Positions 1 through 6,330 of a stretch of DNA of 7,180 nucleotides are shown one piece after another (the stretch's first letter is position 1; every line of letters starts with the position of its first letter). Location: positions 1 through 7,180 of the forward strand of contig SKJM01000467.1 of assembly GCA_007122045.1 (NCBI GenBank). The letters run 5' to 3'. The DNA is from Planctomycetales bacterium. Its GTDB lineage: Bacteria > Planctomycetota > Planctomycetia > Pirellulales > Thermoguttaceae. Both the position numbers and the translations under genes were made by a program. A model generated the notes under the pieces. That model was not told where the DNA came from and did no database searches. It saw nothing but the letters and a program-made list of their open reading frames with translations.

Positions 1-363
1 CAGGCTCCTCAACCGGTTCCTCAGGCTCCTCAACCGGTTCCTCAGGCTCCTCAACCGGTTCCTCAGGCTCCTCAACCGGTTCCTCAGGCTCCTCAACCGG
101 TTCCTCAGGTTCTTCAACCGGTTCGGCAGGCTCCTCAACCGGTTCGGCAGGTTCCTCAACCGGTTCGGCAGGTTCCTCAACCGGTTCGGCAGGCTCCTCA
201 ACCGGTTCGGCAGGTTCTTCGATCGGTTCGGCGGGTTCTTCGACCGGTTCTGCGGGTTCTTCGATAGGTTCGGCAGGTTCTTCGATCGGATCGGCGGGTT
301 CTTCGACCGGTTCCGCGGGGTCTTCGGGCGCCGGTTCCGCGGGGTCTTCGGGCGCCGGTTCCG
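1..363 (-). repeat. In-frame tandem repeat encoding a Glu/Pro-rich heptad linker
   Basis: Fifteen consecutive 21-nt units (1-315) are followed by two 24-nt units (316-339 and 340-363). All are multiples of three, so the frame of the surrounding gene is kept. On the minus strand the 21-nt units encode E/A-E-P-V/I-E-E-P and the 24-nt units encode PAEPAPED-type octads. The five units at 1-105 are identical in nucleotide sequence, units at 106-210 differ at a few sites, and those at 211-315 are the most diverged (Val/Ile and Glu/Asp changes, GAA/GAG and CCT/CCC swaps). The array may continue past the left edge. The product would be an extended, acidic, rigid linker of the kind found in cell-envelope proteins. 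Copy number may vary between strains or be mis-assembled. Confidence 0.95.
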
Positions 364-1285
364 CGGGTGGCTCTTCGCCGGGCATGTCGGGCTCCAACGG
401 AACGGGCGCTTGGGGCTGCAGGAATCGGGTGTCCTTGTGCTCCTCGTAGTACTGAACGATTTCTTCCCTCGTTACGGCGTCGGGATCGACAAAGTCATCC
501 ACCTCGGCTCGGAAGTATTGCAGTGCGATCCTTTCAGGTTCCCGGAAAGCCGGCTCGGGCCGGTCGGGGCGCCACAACCGATCCTTGTGTTCTTCGAAGA
601 ACGCCCGCAGGGTGCGGTCACCGGGAGCCTCGATCTCGTCCATGAAGTCGACCACGGGGACGGGAACCAGTTCCACCGTCGCCCGGCGGTTCAAACGCAG
701 ATAGAAATCCCAACGCTGCATCGGCGGGAGGGCCAGGAGGCTGGTTCGGAACGACTGCCGTAGCCCCAGGGCCAACAGTTCTCGCCGCAAAGCGGCGAAG
801 AGCGTGCGCTGCGGTATCTTATCGGCCTTGAGCATCCCCGCCAAGTCGCTGATCGTAAACTGATTCTCCGTGTACTCCTCGAGGAACGAGTTGAGGAATT
901 CGTTTACTGCGCTGTCGTCGACCACCATTCCGACCTGCTCGGCATGCTGCGCAAGGAGCCAAGTATTGACCACGGCCTCCTCATCGGGTGGGCCGAAGAC
1001 CTGCTGTACCTGAAAGGAAGCGAAAAAGTGCGGAACACCCCCTCCAATGAGGGCTCTTTCGAACACGTTCAGGACAAGCTGCCGCTGGTGAATAAGGTTA
1101 CGGATTTCGCGGTCGTGCAGGTTGCCGTACCTTCGGGTGGAAACGACCACCGGGTCGGCGGGAGCATCGCCCCGGAAGGCCTGAAGCAGCGGGTCAAGAA
1201 AAACGAACGCAAACATCGCCAACAGTGTCAGCACCGCAAGCATGAGCTTCTGGTGGCGACGGAATATCGAAAACGGGCTGGCCAT
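1..1285 (-). CDS. Membrane-anchored SurA/PpiD-like peptidyl-prolyl isomerase family protein, N-terminal part
   Basis: This is a 428-codon open frame that continues beyond the left edge, so the C-terminus is not seen. The start is the ATG at 1285-1283, with AGGAG (1298-1294) 8 nt upstream on the minus strand. Residues 1-13 are basic and polar, and residues 14-30 form one hydrophobic segment, which fits an N-in signal anchor like that of PpiD. Residues about 50-200 are helical and charged, resembling the SurA/PpiD chaperone domain. Two similar motifs ending in EEHKD (near 226-235 and 277-285) precede Pro-rich stretches, as in planctomycete parvulin-like proteins I recall. From about residue 308 the protein becomes a Glu/Pro repeat. 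The expected role is a periplasmic foldase or chaperone for exported proteins. The catalytic parvulin domain, if present, would lie off-window, so isomerase activity is inferred only. It is divergent from topA and has its own candidate promoter. Confidence 0.75.
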   Translation of the reverse strand, partial: MASPFSIFRRHQKLMLAVLTLLAMFAFVFLDPLLQAFRGDAPADPVVVSTRRYGNLHDREIRNLIHQRQLVLNVFERALIGGGVPHFFASFQVQQVFGPPDEEAVVNTWLLAQHAEQVGMVVDDSAVNEFLNSFLEEYTENQFTISDLAGMLKADKIPQRTLFAALRRELLALGLRQSFRTSLLALPPMQRWDFYLRLNRRATVELVPVPVVDFMDEIEAPGDRTLRAFFEEHKDRLWRPDRPEPAFREPERIALQYFRAEVDDFVDPDAVTREEIVQYYEEHKDTRFLQPQAPVPLEPDMPGEEPPAEPAPEDPAEPAPEDPAEPVEEPADPIEEPAEPIEEPAEPVEEPAEPIEEPAEPVEEPAEPVEEPAEPVEEPAEPVEEPAEPVEEPEEPVEEPEEPVEEPEEPVEEPEEPVEEPEEPVEEP

Positions 1286-1387
1286 GCCAACAACTCCTAC
1301 CTAGGTGGGGTATCCAGACTTCCCTCGCGCCCTCGAAACCAGGTTCGGGCGGAGACCGGTGCCTGAATGCAATTCGCGAAACACGGC

Positions 1388-1416
1388 ATTATACGGCCTC
1401 CGCCGGCTCCTGCGAA
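1388..1416 (-). promoter_or_regulatory. Candidate sigma70-type promoter for the left-edge foldase gene
   Basis: On the minus strand TTCGCA (1416-1411, four of six matches to TTGACA) is separated by 17 nt from a perfect TATAAT (1393-1388). Transcription would begin near 1381, giving a leader of roughly 95 nt before the ATG at 1285. A perfect TATAAT with standard spacing is uncommon by chance in such GC-rich DNA, but no transcription evidence is available here. Confidence 0.45.
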
Positions 1417-1602
1417 GCCCAAGCCAAGTCCAATTCTGTCGGGTGCTTCCACTTGAAAAAGTTCCTCATAGGCCGCAAATGCCCCATGTTCTCGCTGAGG
1501 CCCGCAGACGCACACCTATAATGAGGGTAAATGTCCGTTTGGTGGAAAGTTGGGCAGGAACTCGGCTTGTTGCACCCGGGCCGGCTTTGGTAGAAACGCC
1601 GA

Positions 1603-1630
1603 TTGTCCGTTTCGAGCCGCGTGTTACAAT
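1603..1630 (+). promoter_or_regulatory. topA: Candidate sigma70-type promoter for topA
   Basis: TTGTCC (1603-1608, four of six matches to TTGACA) is followed after 16 nt by TACAAT (1625-1630, five of six matches to TATAAT). A transcript would start near 1637 and carry a leader of about 130 nt before the topA ATG at 1769. It would begin almost exactly at the hairpin at 1639-1671. This is inferred from sequence alone. Confidence 0.45.
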
Positions 1631-1638
1631 TCCCCTCT

Positions 1639-1671
1639 CGGCAGGAGGTGCCCCGCGTGGAACGCCTGCCG
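1639..1671 (+). promoter_or_regulatory. Leader hairpin overlapping an orphan Shine-Dalgarno sequence upstream of topA
   Basis: CGGCAGG (1639-1645) pairs perfectly with CCTGCCG (1665-1671), leaving a 19-nt loop. The left arm overlaps AGGAGGT (1643-1649), a strong match to the anti-Shine-Dalgarno sequence. That site lies 7 nt before a GTG at 1657, which opens a 104-codon frame ending at 1971 inside topA in a different frame. It cannot serve topA directly, because the topA frame has a stop at 1721. It may be a leader peptide, a regulatory structure or a coincidence. Confidence 0.3.
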
Positions 1672-1768
1672 GTGGTGACCACGCGCGGCCCGGAGCCGCC
1701 CACCCACCGCGTGCAGCCGCTGAGACGGCCCATACGATACCACATACTACCCCTCCGTGGAACCAGTT

Positions 1769-4471
1769 ATGACCAAAACTTCGACCCAGGTGGAAAACGG
1801 CAAGTCGCTGGTGATTGTCGAGTCGCCCGCGAAGGCGCGAACCATCAGCCGTTTTCTCGGCCCGGAATACGATGTCGAAGCGAGCATCGGGCACATTCGC
1901 GACCTCCCGCAAGGCGCCAAAGAGATGCCGTCCCACCTAAAGGGCGAACAATGGGCCTACCTTGGGGTTAACGTGGAACGGCAGTTCGAACCCGTCTACG
2001 TCATCCCCAAGGAGAAGACGCAGCAGGTCCGCAAGCTCAAGCAGGCCCTGAAGGACGCGAAAGACGTGTATCTGGCGACCGACGAGGATCGGGAGGGCGA
2101 GGCCATAAGCTGGCACCTCTGCGAGGTTTTGCAGCCCAAGGTGCCGGTGCATCGCCTGGTGTTCCACGAGATCACCGAGGAAGCCATCCTCGACGCGCTG
2201 CGCCAGCCGCGGCAGATCGACCAGTGCCTGGTCCGCGCCCAAGAGGTCCGCCGGATCGTCGACCGGCTTTACGGATACGACGTCTCGCCGCTTCTGTGGC
2301 GGAAAATTCGCCCGAAGCTCTCCGCCGGCCGCGTGCAGAGCGTCGCCGTCCGGCTCATCGTCGAGCGGGAGCGCCAGCGGATGCGGTTTCGCTCGGCCAC
2401 TTATTGGGACCTGCTCGGTACGTTCGCCAACCAGGGGGGCGAGCGGCTTCAGGCGGCCCTGGTGTCGGTCGACGACCGGCGCATTCCCTCCACCCGCGAC
2501 TTCGACGCGGCCACCGGCCGGCTGAAGGACGCGTCGTTGCTGCTGCTCGACGAGACGGCGGCCGGGCAACTGCTCGCCCGACTCGAGCAGGCGGCCTTCC
2601 AGGTCGACAACCTCGACGACAAGCCGTACACGACCGACCCGTATCCGCCATTCACCACCAGCACGCTCCAGCAGGAGGCGAACCGCAAGTACGGGTTCAC
2701 GGCCCGGCACACGATGCAGGTGGCTCAGAGCCTGTACGAGAACGGCCACATCACCTACATGCGGACCGACTCGACGAACCTGGCCGCCGTGGCCGTCGAA
2801 GCGGCCCGCGACCTGATCCTGGCCCAGTACGGCAAGGAATATCTGCCTGAGCGGCCCCGCGTGTACGCCGGCAAGGTGAAGAATGCCCAGGAGGCGCACG
2901 AGGCCATCCGGCCGGCGGGCCATCCGTTCGATTTGCCCGAGGCGCTTCGCGGAAAGATCAGCCCGGACGAATTCAAACTGTACGACCTGATCTGGAAACG
3001 GACCATCGCCAGCCAGATGACCAATGCCCGGGGGCACCGCATCACGATAACCGTCGGCGGCGGGGGGGCGGTGTTCCAGGTGAGCGGCCGGACCATCGAA
3101 TTCCCCGGGTACCTTCGCGCCTACGTCGAGGGTTCCGACGATCCGGAGGCCAAGCTGGCCGACCAGGAAGACGTATTGCCGAAGGTAACCGTTGGGGAAC
3201 CGTTGGATTGCCAAAAGCTCGAACCGAAGAGCCACACCACCCAGCCGCCGAACCGGTACAGCGAAGCGTCGCTCACCCGCGAACTGGAACGGCTCGGCAT
3301 CGGGCGGCCCAGCACCTACGCGTCGATCATCGACACGATCCTGGCGCGGCGGTACGTGTTCAAGCTGCGCCGCGGCAACCTGCTGGTGCCCACCTGGACC
3401 GCCTTCGCCGTGTGCCAACTCATGGAAAAGCACCTGGGCGAACTGGTCGATTATCAGTTCACCGCGCAGATGGAAGACGAATTGGACGCCATCAGCCGCG
3501 GCGAAATGAACCACCTCGATTACCTCAAGGAGTTCTACTTCGGCAAGGAACACCACGGCCTGAAGCGGCTGCTCGCGCAGAAGATCGACGAGATCGACGC
3601 GCGGGAGGTCAGCCGGGTGCCGCTGGGGAAGGCGCCCGACGGGCAGGACGTCAACGTGCGAGTAGGCCGTTACGGACCGTTCATCGAGCATGGCGAACGC
3701 CGGGCCAGCATCCCCGACCAGACGCCCCCGGACGAATTGACCCTCGAAAAGGCCATGGAACTGCTCGACAAGTCGGCGGCCGGCGATGAACCCTTGGGCG
3801 TTTGTCCCGAAACGGACAAGCCCGTGTTTCTGAAGACGGGCCGTTTCGGCCCGTACGTGCAGCGCGGCACCGGTGAGGGTGACGAGAAGCCGCAAAACGC
3901 CTCGCTCCTGAAGGGCATGGAGCCGGAAGACGTGGACCTGGACCTTGCGTTGAAGCTCCTCTCGCTCCCCCGCAGCCTCGGCCCGCATCCCGAAACCGGC
4001 GAAGACATCGTGGCCCAGAACGGCCGGTACGGCCCGTACGTGAAGTGCGGCGACGCCACCCGGTCGCTGCCCGACGACCTCTCCCCGCTCGACGTGACCC
4101 GGGACCAGGCGGTCGAAGTGCTGGCGCAGCCAAAGGGCGGGCGGCGGACCGCCCGGCGCCGGGAGCCCTTGAAGGTGTTCGACGCCTCGCCGGTCACGGG
4201 CAAGCCGGTGCAACTGCTCGAAGGCCGTTACGGCCCGTATGTGACCGACGGCGAAACGAACGCATCGCTGCCGCGGGGCGCCGATCCGGCGGAAATCACG
4301 TTCGACTTCGCACTGCAGTTGTTGAAGGAGCGGGCCGAGCGCGGCCCGGCGCGGCGCGGCACGCGAACGAAGGCGGCCGGCGGGAGGAAAAAGGCGGCCG
4401 CCAAGAAGACGGCCAAGAAGACCACGCGCAAGAAGGCCGTCAAGAAGGCCAAGAAGACCGGCGAGCCATAG
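1769..4471 (+). CDS. topA: DNA topoisomerase I (type IA), 900 aa
   Basis: This cytoplasmic enzyme relaxes negative supercoils by cutting one strand through a 5'-phosphotyrosine link. The Toprim domain lies near residues 12-150, with metal-binding Glu18 in IVESPAK and the Asp105-x-Asp107-x-Glu109 triad in TDEDREGE. LSAGRVQS is at 184-191, catalytic Tyr330 sits in TYMRTDS, and IGRPSTYA is at 511-518. The C-terminal part has four GR(Y/F)GP(Y/F) repeats beginning near residues 633, 691, 752 and 819, and then a Lys/Arg-rich tail (about 858-900). There are no CxxC zinc-ribbon pairs like those of the E. coli enzyme; the arrangement resembles mycobacterial TopA. I chose the ATG at 1769, with a weak GTGGA 7 nt upstream. 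A GTG at 1757 would add four residues but has no ribosome site. The gene appears monocistronic and is divergent from the foldase gene. Confidence 0.98.
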   Translation: MTKTSTQVENGKSLVIVESPAKARTISRFLGPEYDVEASIGHIRDLPQGAKEMPSHLKGEQWAYLGVNVERQFEPVYVIPKEKTQQVRKLKQALKDAKDVYLATDEDREGEAISWHLCEVLQPKVPVHRLVFHEITEEAILDALRQPRQIDQCLVRAQEVRRIVDRLYGYDVSPLLWRKIRPKLSAGRVQSVAVRLIVERERQRMRFRSATYWDLLGTFANQGGERLQAALVSVDDRRIPSTRDFDAATGRLKDASLLLLDETAAGQLLARLEQAAFQVDNLDDKPYTTDPYPPFTTSTLQQEANRKYGFTARHTMQVAQSLYENGHITYMRTDSTNLAAVAVEAARDLILAQYGKEYLPERPRVYAGKVKNAQEAHEAIRPAGHPFDLPEALRGKISPDEFKLYDLIWKRTIASQMTNARGHRITITVGGGGAVFQVSGRTIEFPGYLRAYVEGSDDPEAKLADQEDVLPKVTVGEPLDCQKLEPKSHTTQPPNRYSEASLTRELERLGIGRPSTYASIIDTILARRYVFKLRRGNLLVPTWTAFAVCQLMEKHLGELVDYQFTAQMEDELDAISRGEMNHLDYLKEFYFGKEHHGLKRLLAQKIDEIDAREVSRVPLGKAPDGQDVNVRVGRYGPFIEHGERRASIPDQTPPDELTLEKAMELLDKSAAGDEPLGVCPETDKPVFLKTGRFGPYVQRGTGEGDEKPQNASLLKGMEPEDVDLDLALKLLSLPRSLGPHPETGEDIVAQNGRYGPYVKCGDATRSLPDDLSPLDVTRDQAVEVLAQPKGGRRTARRREPLKVFDASPVTGKPVQLLEGRYGPYVTDGETNASLPRGADPAEITFDFALQLLKERAERGPARRGTRTKAAGGRKKAAAKKTAKKTTRKKAVKKAKKTGEP

Positions 4472-4507
4472 AAAGCGGCGCCGGGCCCGCGTTGGAATTC
4501 ACGCTTT
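4472..4507. terminator. Possible weak bidirectional terminator between convergent genes
   Basis: AAAGCG (4472-4477), directly after the topA stop codon, pairs with CGCTTT (4502-4507). The internal loop holds GC palindromes such as CGGGCCCG (4482-4489). An alternative pairing joins CGGGCC (4482-4487) with GGCCCG (4509-4514). The A run on one side and T run on the other fit a shared terminator for two converging genes, but the U tract is only three bases long and the outer stem is short. Confidence 0.25.
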
Positions 4508-4518
4508 AGGCCCGTTGC

Positions 4519-5199
4519 TCAGGGAGCGGCCTGGAACGAGTCGAGGGTCTTTCGGACCAGCGGAATGACGTCCTCTTGGTCGCGGTCGAGGTACTGGATG
4601 ACGCAGGTGGCGGAGAAGTTGTCGCCGGCCAGGACGTACACGAGGCAGGTGTGGCCGACATCCTCGGCGTCGCGATAGCGGATCACCGTGCCGTGGCCGG
4701 TGTTCTCGCCGAACTTGCGGCTGTGCGGCTGGCCTGCCTGCACCTCGCGTGCGCCCATCTCGCGGAACGACTCGGCGACCGATTCGGCAAGGATGCCGAG
4801 TGCCTGTTTCTGTGCTTCCTCGTCGATCGTGCCGCCGAGGTCGTGGATGAGCATACTGAAGCCCAACTCGTGAACCAGCCGAACGACGTTGTGGCCGCCC
4901 TCGGTATCGCGTTCCAGGATGGCCGGCCGCTGGTAGTGGAACCGGAGGGTCGGCATGTGGTACTGCTGGGTGGGCGCCAGGCGGATGGCCACCTGGTACT
5001 CGGTGTCGGGGTCCTGCTCGCTGCGCAGCGTGACGATCCGATTCCCCTCGACGAGGAAACTTTCGCCGTTGATCAGCAGCTCGTAGAGGACCGGCTGATT
5101 GCCCTCGCCAGCAAGTGGGGGCCCCGGCTGGCCGTACCCCCGGTTTGGCATCACCGCGATAGTTGAAAGGCATACCAGCCAAATGACAGGGCGCAACAT
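4519..5199 (-). CDS. Probable exported protein of unknown function, 226 aa
   Basis: I do not recognise this family. The start is the ATG at 5199-5197, with AAGGA (5211-5207) 7 nt upstream on the minus strand. Residues 1-23 look like a Sec signal peptide: Arg3, a hydrophobic stretch at 5-17, then a small-residue region ending in GYG. Cys10 lacks a proper lipobox, so a lipoprotein is unlikely. The mature part has a beta-rich segment (36-110), an amphipathic helix rich in Glu/Gln/Ala (about 125-150) and a second mixed region (165-226) ending with a helix. Cys185 and Cys199 could form a disulfide in the periplasm. The alternation resembles small PsbP/DUF1795-like secreted domains, but that is only an impression. 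The gene is convergent with topA, has no partner on its strand here, and its codon use resembles the neighbours, so it is probably real and native. Confidence 0.8.
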   Translation of the reverse strand: MLRPVIWLVCLSTIAVMPNRGYGQPGPPLAGEGNQPVLYELLINGESFLVEGNRIVTLRSEQDPDTEYQVAIRLAPTQQYHMPTLRFHYQRPAILERDTEGGHNVVRLVHELGFSMLIHDLGGTIDEEAQKQALGILAESVAESFREMGAREVQAGQPHSRKFGENTGHGTVIRYRDAEDVGHTCLVYVLAGDNFSATCVIQYLDRDQEDVIPLVRKTLDSFQAAP

Positions 5200-5618
5200 G
5201 GACGTTTCCTTCCGGGCGGAAGGTCCGCGGGACTGTACCCGTTCGCGGGCCGGCCGGGACCCGTCCCCTTACCGGCTCAATGGAATACCCCCCGAACGGT
5301 TACTGGGGACTCTTGGCTTCTCCTCTAATCTACCCTACCAGAAGCAGGGCCGGTGTGCCAAAGGAAAACCGGATTCTCCCGTTTACGGGCGGCAAGCGGC
5401 AACGAACTCACCCCCAGGTAGGATGGACATTCCTGTCCGTCGTGGCAAGGACCGACTGGAATGTCCATCCTGCCGGCAAACCCCAACGTGCTTCCAGCCA
5501 AAGAGGGGTACGGCAACCACCTGGGCGAACGCTTGCACTCAGTCCAAACGAGGGGATGCCGAGTGCCTCGCGCCCGTGGGTACCATATCTCGGGAACCAC
5601 GTTACAATGAGGATTCCC
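5200..5618. other. Intergenic region with a REP-like palindrome
   Basis: These roughly 420 bases lie between two divergently oriented genes. The open frames crossing them are rich in Arg, Pro and Thr with no domain, and the long frame entering bshB1 from 5280 is not conserved-looking upstream of 5607. The one strong structure is the palindrome at 5417-5474. A 6-bp inverted repeat, GCACTC/GAGTGC (5535-5540 and 5561-5566), and a 7-bp one, CCGTTCG/CGAACGG (5239-5245 and 5293-5299), are weak. I found no convincing promoter for either flanking gene. Confidence 0.65.
5417..5474. repeat. 58-nt REP-like imperfect palindrome
   Basis: AGGATGGACATTCC (5420-5433) is matched perfectly by its reverse complement GGAATGTCCATCCT (5458-5471). 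Outside these arms GG (5417-5418) pairs with CC (5473-5474), with one T-G wobble between. Inside, GTC/GAC (5435-5437 with 5454-5456) and GTC/GAC-type pairs (5439-5441 with 5450-5452) extend the stem, with single mismatches, to a GGCA loop at 5444-5447. The RNA form would be a long stable hairpin on either strand. Both strands are open in several frames and give peptides such as MDIPV...ECPS and NVHP. I recall similar short hypothetical proteins from planctomycete-type genomes, which suggests a dispersed palindromic repeat and not a gene. Only one copy is visible here. Confidence 0.75.
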
Positions 5619-6326
5619 ATGGAAAACGATCTTCCTTTACTCGACGTGCTCGTGGTCGCCCCCCATCCCGACGACGCGGAACTGGGCATGGCCGGGGCGA
5701 TCCTCCGGTTCCGGGCCGAGGGGTTGCGCGTGGGCGTGCTCGACCTGACCACCGGCGAACCGACCCCTTTCGGCTCCCCCGAAATTCGCCGGAAGGAAAC
5801 CGCCGCCGCCACGGCCGTCCTCGGCCTCGATTGGCGGTGCAACCTGGGGCTGGCCAACCGCAGCCTCGAACCGACGCTCCAGGCCCGGGCGCAACTGGCG
5901 GGCGTGCTGCGGCGGGCGCGGCCGCGGTGGGTCTTCGCGCCCTACTGGGTCGACGGCCATCCCGACCACAGCGCTGCGACCGAACTGGTCGAGGCGGCCC
6001 GGTTCTGGGCGAAACTGACCAAGACTTCCCTGCCGGGCGAGCCGCACTATCCGGAGCGAATTCTGTACTACTATGCCTTCCACCTCCGCCAGATTCCGCA
6101 GCCGGCCCTGGTGCTCGACATCAGCGACCAGTGGGAAGCGAAAGAAGCGGCCATTCGCTGCTACCACAGCCAGTTCATCGCCGGCCGCCCCACCGAACCA
6201 CCCACCTTCATCGACCGGCTGCGGCACATGGCGTCCACCTGGGGATTCCTCATCGGCGCGCAGTACGGCGAGCCGTTCGCCAGCCGCGAGCCGATCGGCC
6301 TGACGACTCTCAGCGGGCTGCGCTGA
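5619..6326 (+). CDS. bshB1: BshB1-type N-acetylglucosaminyl-malate deacetylase (PIG-L/LmbE family), 235 aa
   Basis: In bacillithiol makers this zinc enzyme removes the acetyl group from N-acetylglucosaminyl-malate, the second step of synthesis. Residues 14-21 are the family signature APHPDDAE, giving zinc ligands His16 and Asp19 and general base Asp18. The second signature GHPDH (113-117) gives His117. This spacing matches the Bacillus cereus enzyme (His12, Asp15, His113) shifted by four. The stretch YYYAFH (150-155), the LDIS segment (166-169), YHSQF (182-186) and the AQYGEPF segment (214-220) follow BshB1 closely, and 235 residues is the usual length. I chose the ATG at 5619, with GAGGA 5 nt upstream; an in-frame ATG at 5607 would add MRIP. 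No bshA or bshC is in the window, so the true substrate may be another N-acetylglucosaminide. It is probably cotranscribed with trmL. Confidence 0.85.
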   Translation: MENDLPLLDVLVVAPHPDDAELGMAGAILRFRAEGLRVGVLDLTTGEPTPFGSPEIRRKETAAATAVLGLDWRCNLGLANRSLEPTLQARAQLAGVLRRARPRWVFAPYWVDGHPDHSAATELVEAARFWAKLTKTSLPGEPHYPERILYYYAFHLRQIPQPALVLDISDQWEAKEAAIRCYHSQFIAGRPTEPPTFIDRLRHMASTWGFLIGAQYGEPFASREPIGLTTLSGLR

Positions 6327-6330
6327 TTCC

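Larger units (their letters stand above)
1286..1768. other. Divergent intergenic region between the foldase gene and topA
   Basis: No convincing gene is seen in these roughly 480 bases. The open frames that cross it are rich in Arg, Pro and Ser with no recognisable motif, and several run antisense into topA. It holds the leftward promoter candidate (1388-1416), a rightward one (1603-1630), a hairpin overlapping a strong Shine-Dalgarno-like sequence (1639-1671) and a small GC hairpin, GCGGC/GCCGC (1685-1699). An in-frame stop at 1721-1723 sets the upstream limit for topA translation. Confidence 0.7.

Noticed and set aside
1..363. A CRISPR array or noncoding satellite
   Set aside because: The units are directly contiguous with no unique spacers, keep the reading frame and encode a uniform Glu/Pro pattern continuous with the upstream coding sequence.
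367..1366. Plus-strand open frames opposite the left-edge foldase gene
   Set aside because: The minus strand has a continuous 428-codon frame with a ribosome site, a membrane anchor and an in-frame repeat. The plus-strand frames are short and have no motifs.
1517..1522. Perfect plus-strand TATAAT upstream of topA
   Set aside because: No acceptable -35 element lies 16-18 nt upstream (GCTGAG is the nearest), and the candidate at 1603-1630 is better placed. It could still be an additional promoter.
1937..4213. A 758-codon open frame antisense to topA
   Set aside because: It is a shadow of topA created by GC-rich codon bias. It has no recognisable domain, is rich in His, Arg, Val and Leu throughout, and topA on the other strand has every catalytic motif.
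5420..5600. Short peptides of the MDIPV/ECPS type as genes
   Set aside because: They arise on both strands from the palindrome and lack ribosome sites, so they are better explained by the repeat.
5603..5608. TACAAT just before bshB1 as a -10 element
   Set aside because: Transcription would start about 4 nt before the chosen ATG, leaving the GAGGA ribosome site outside the message, and no good -35 is seen. It would work only for a leaderless transcript.
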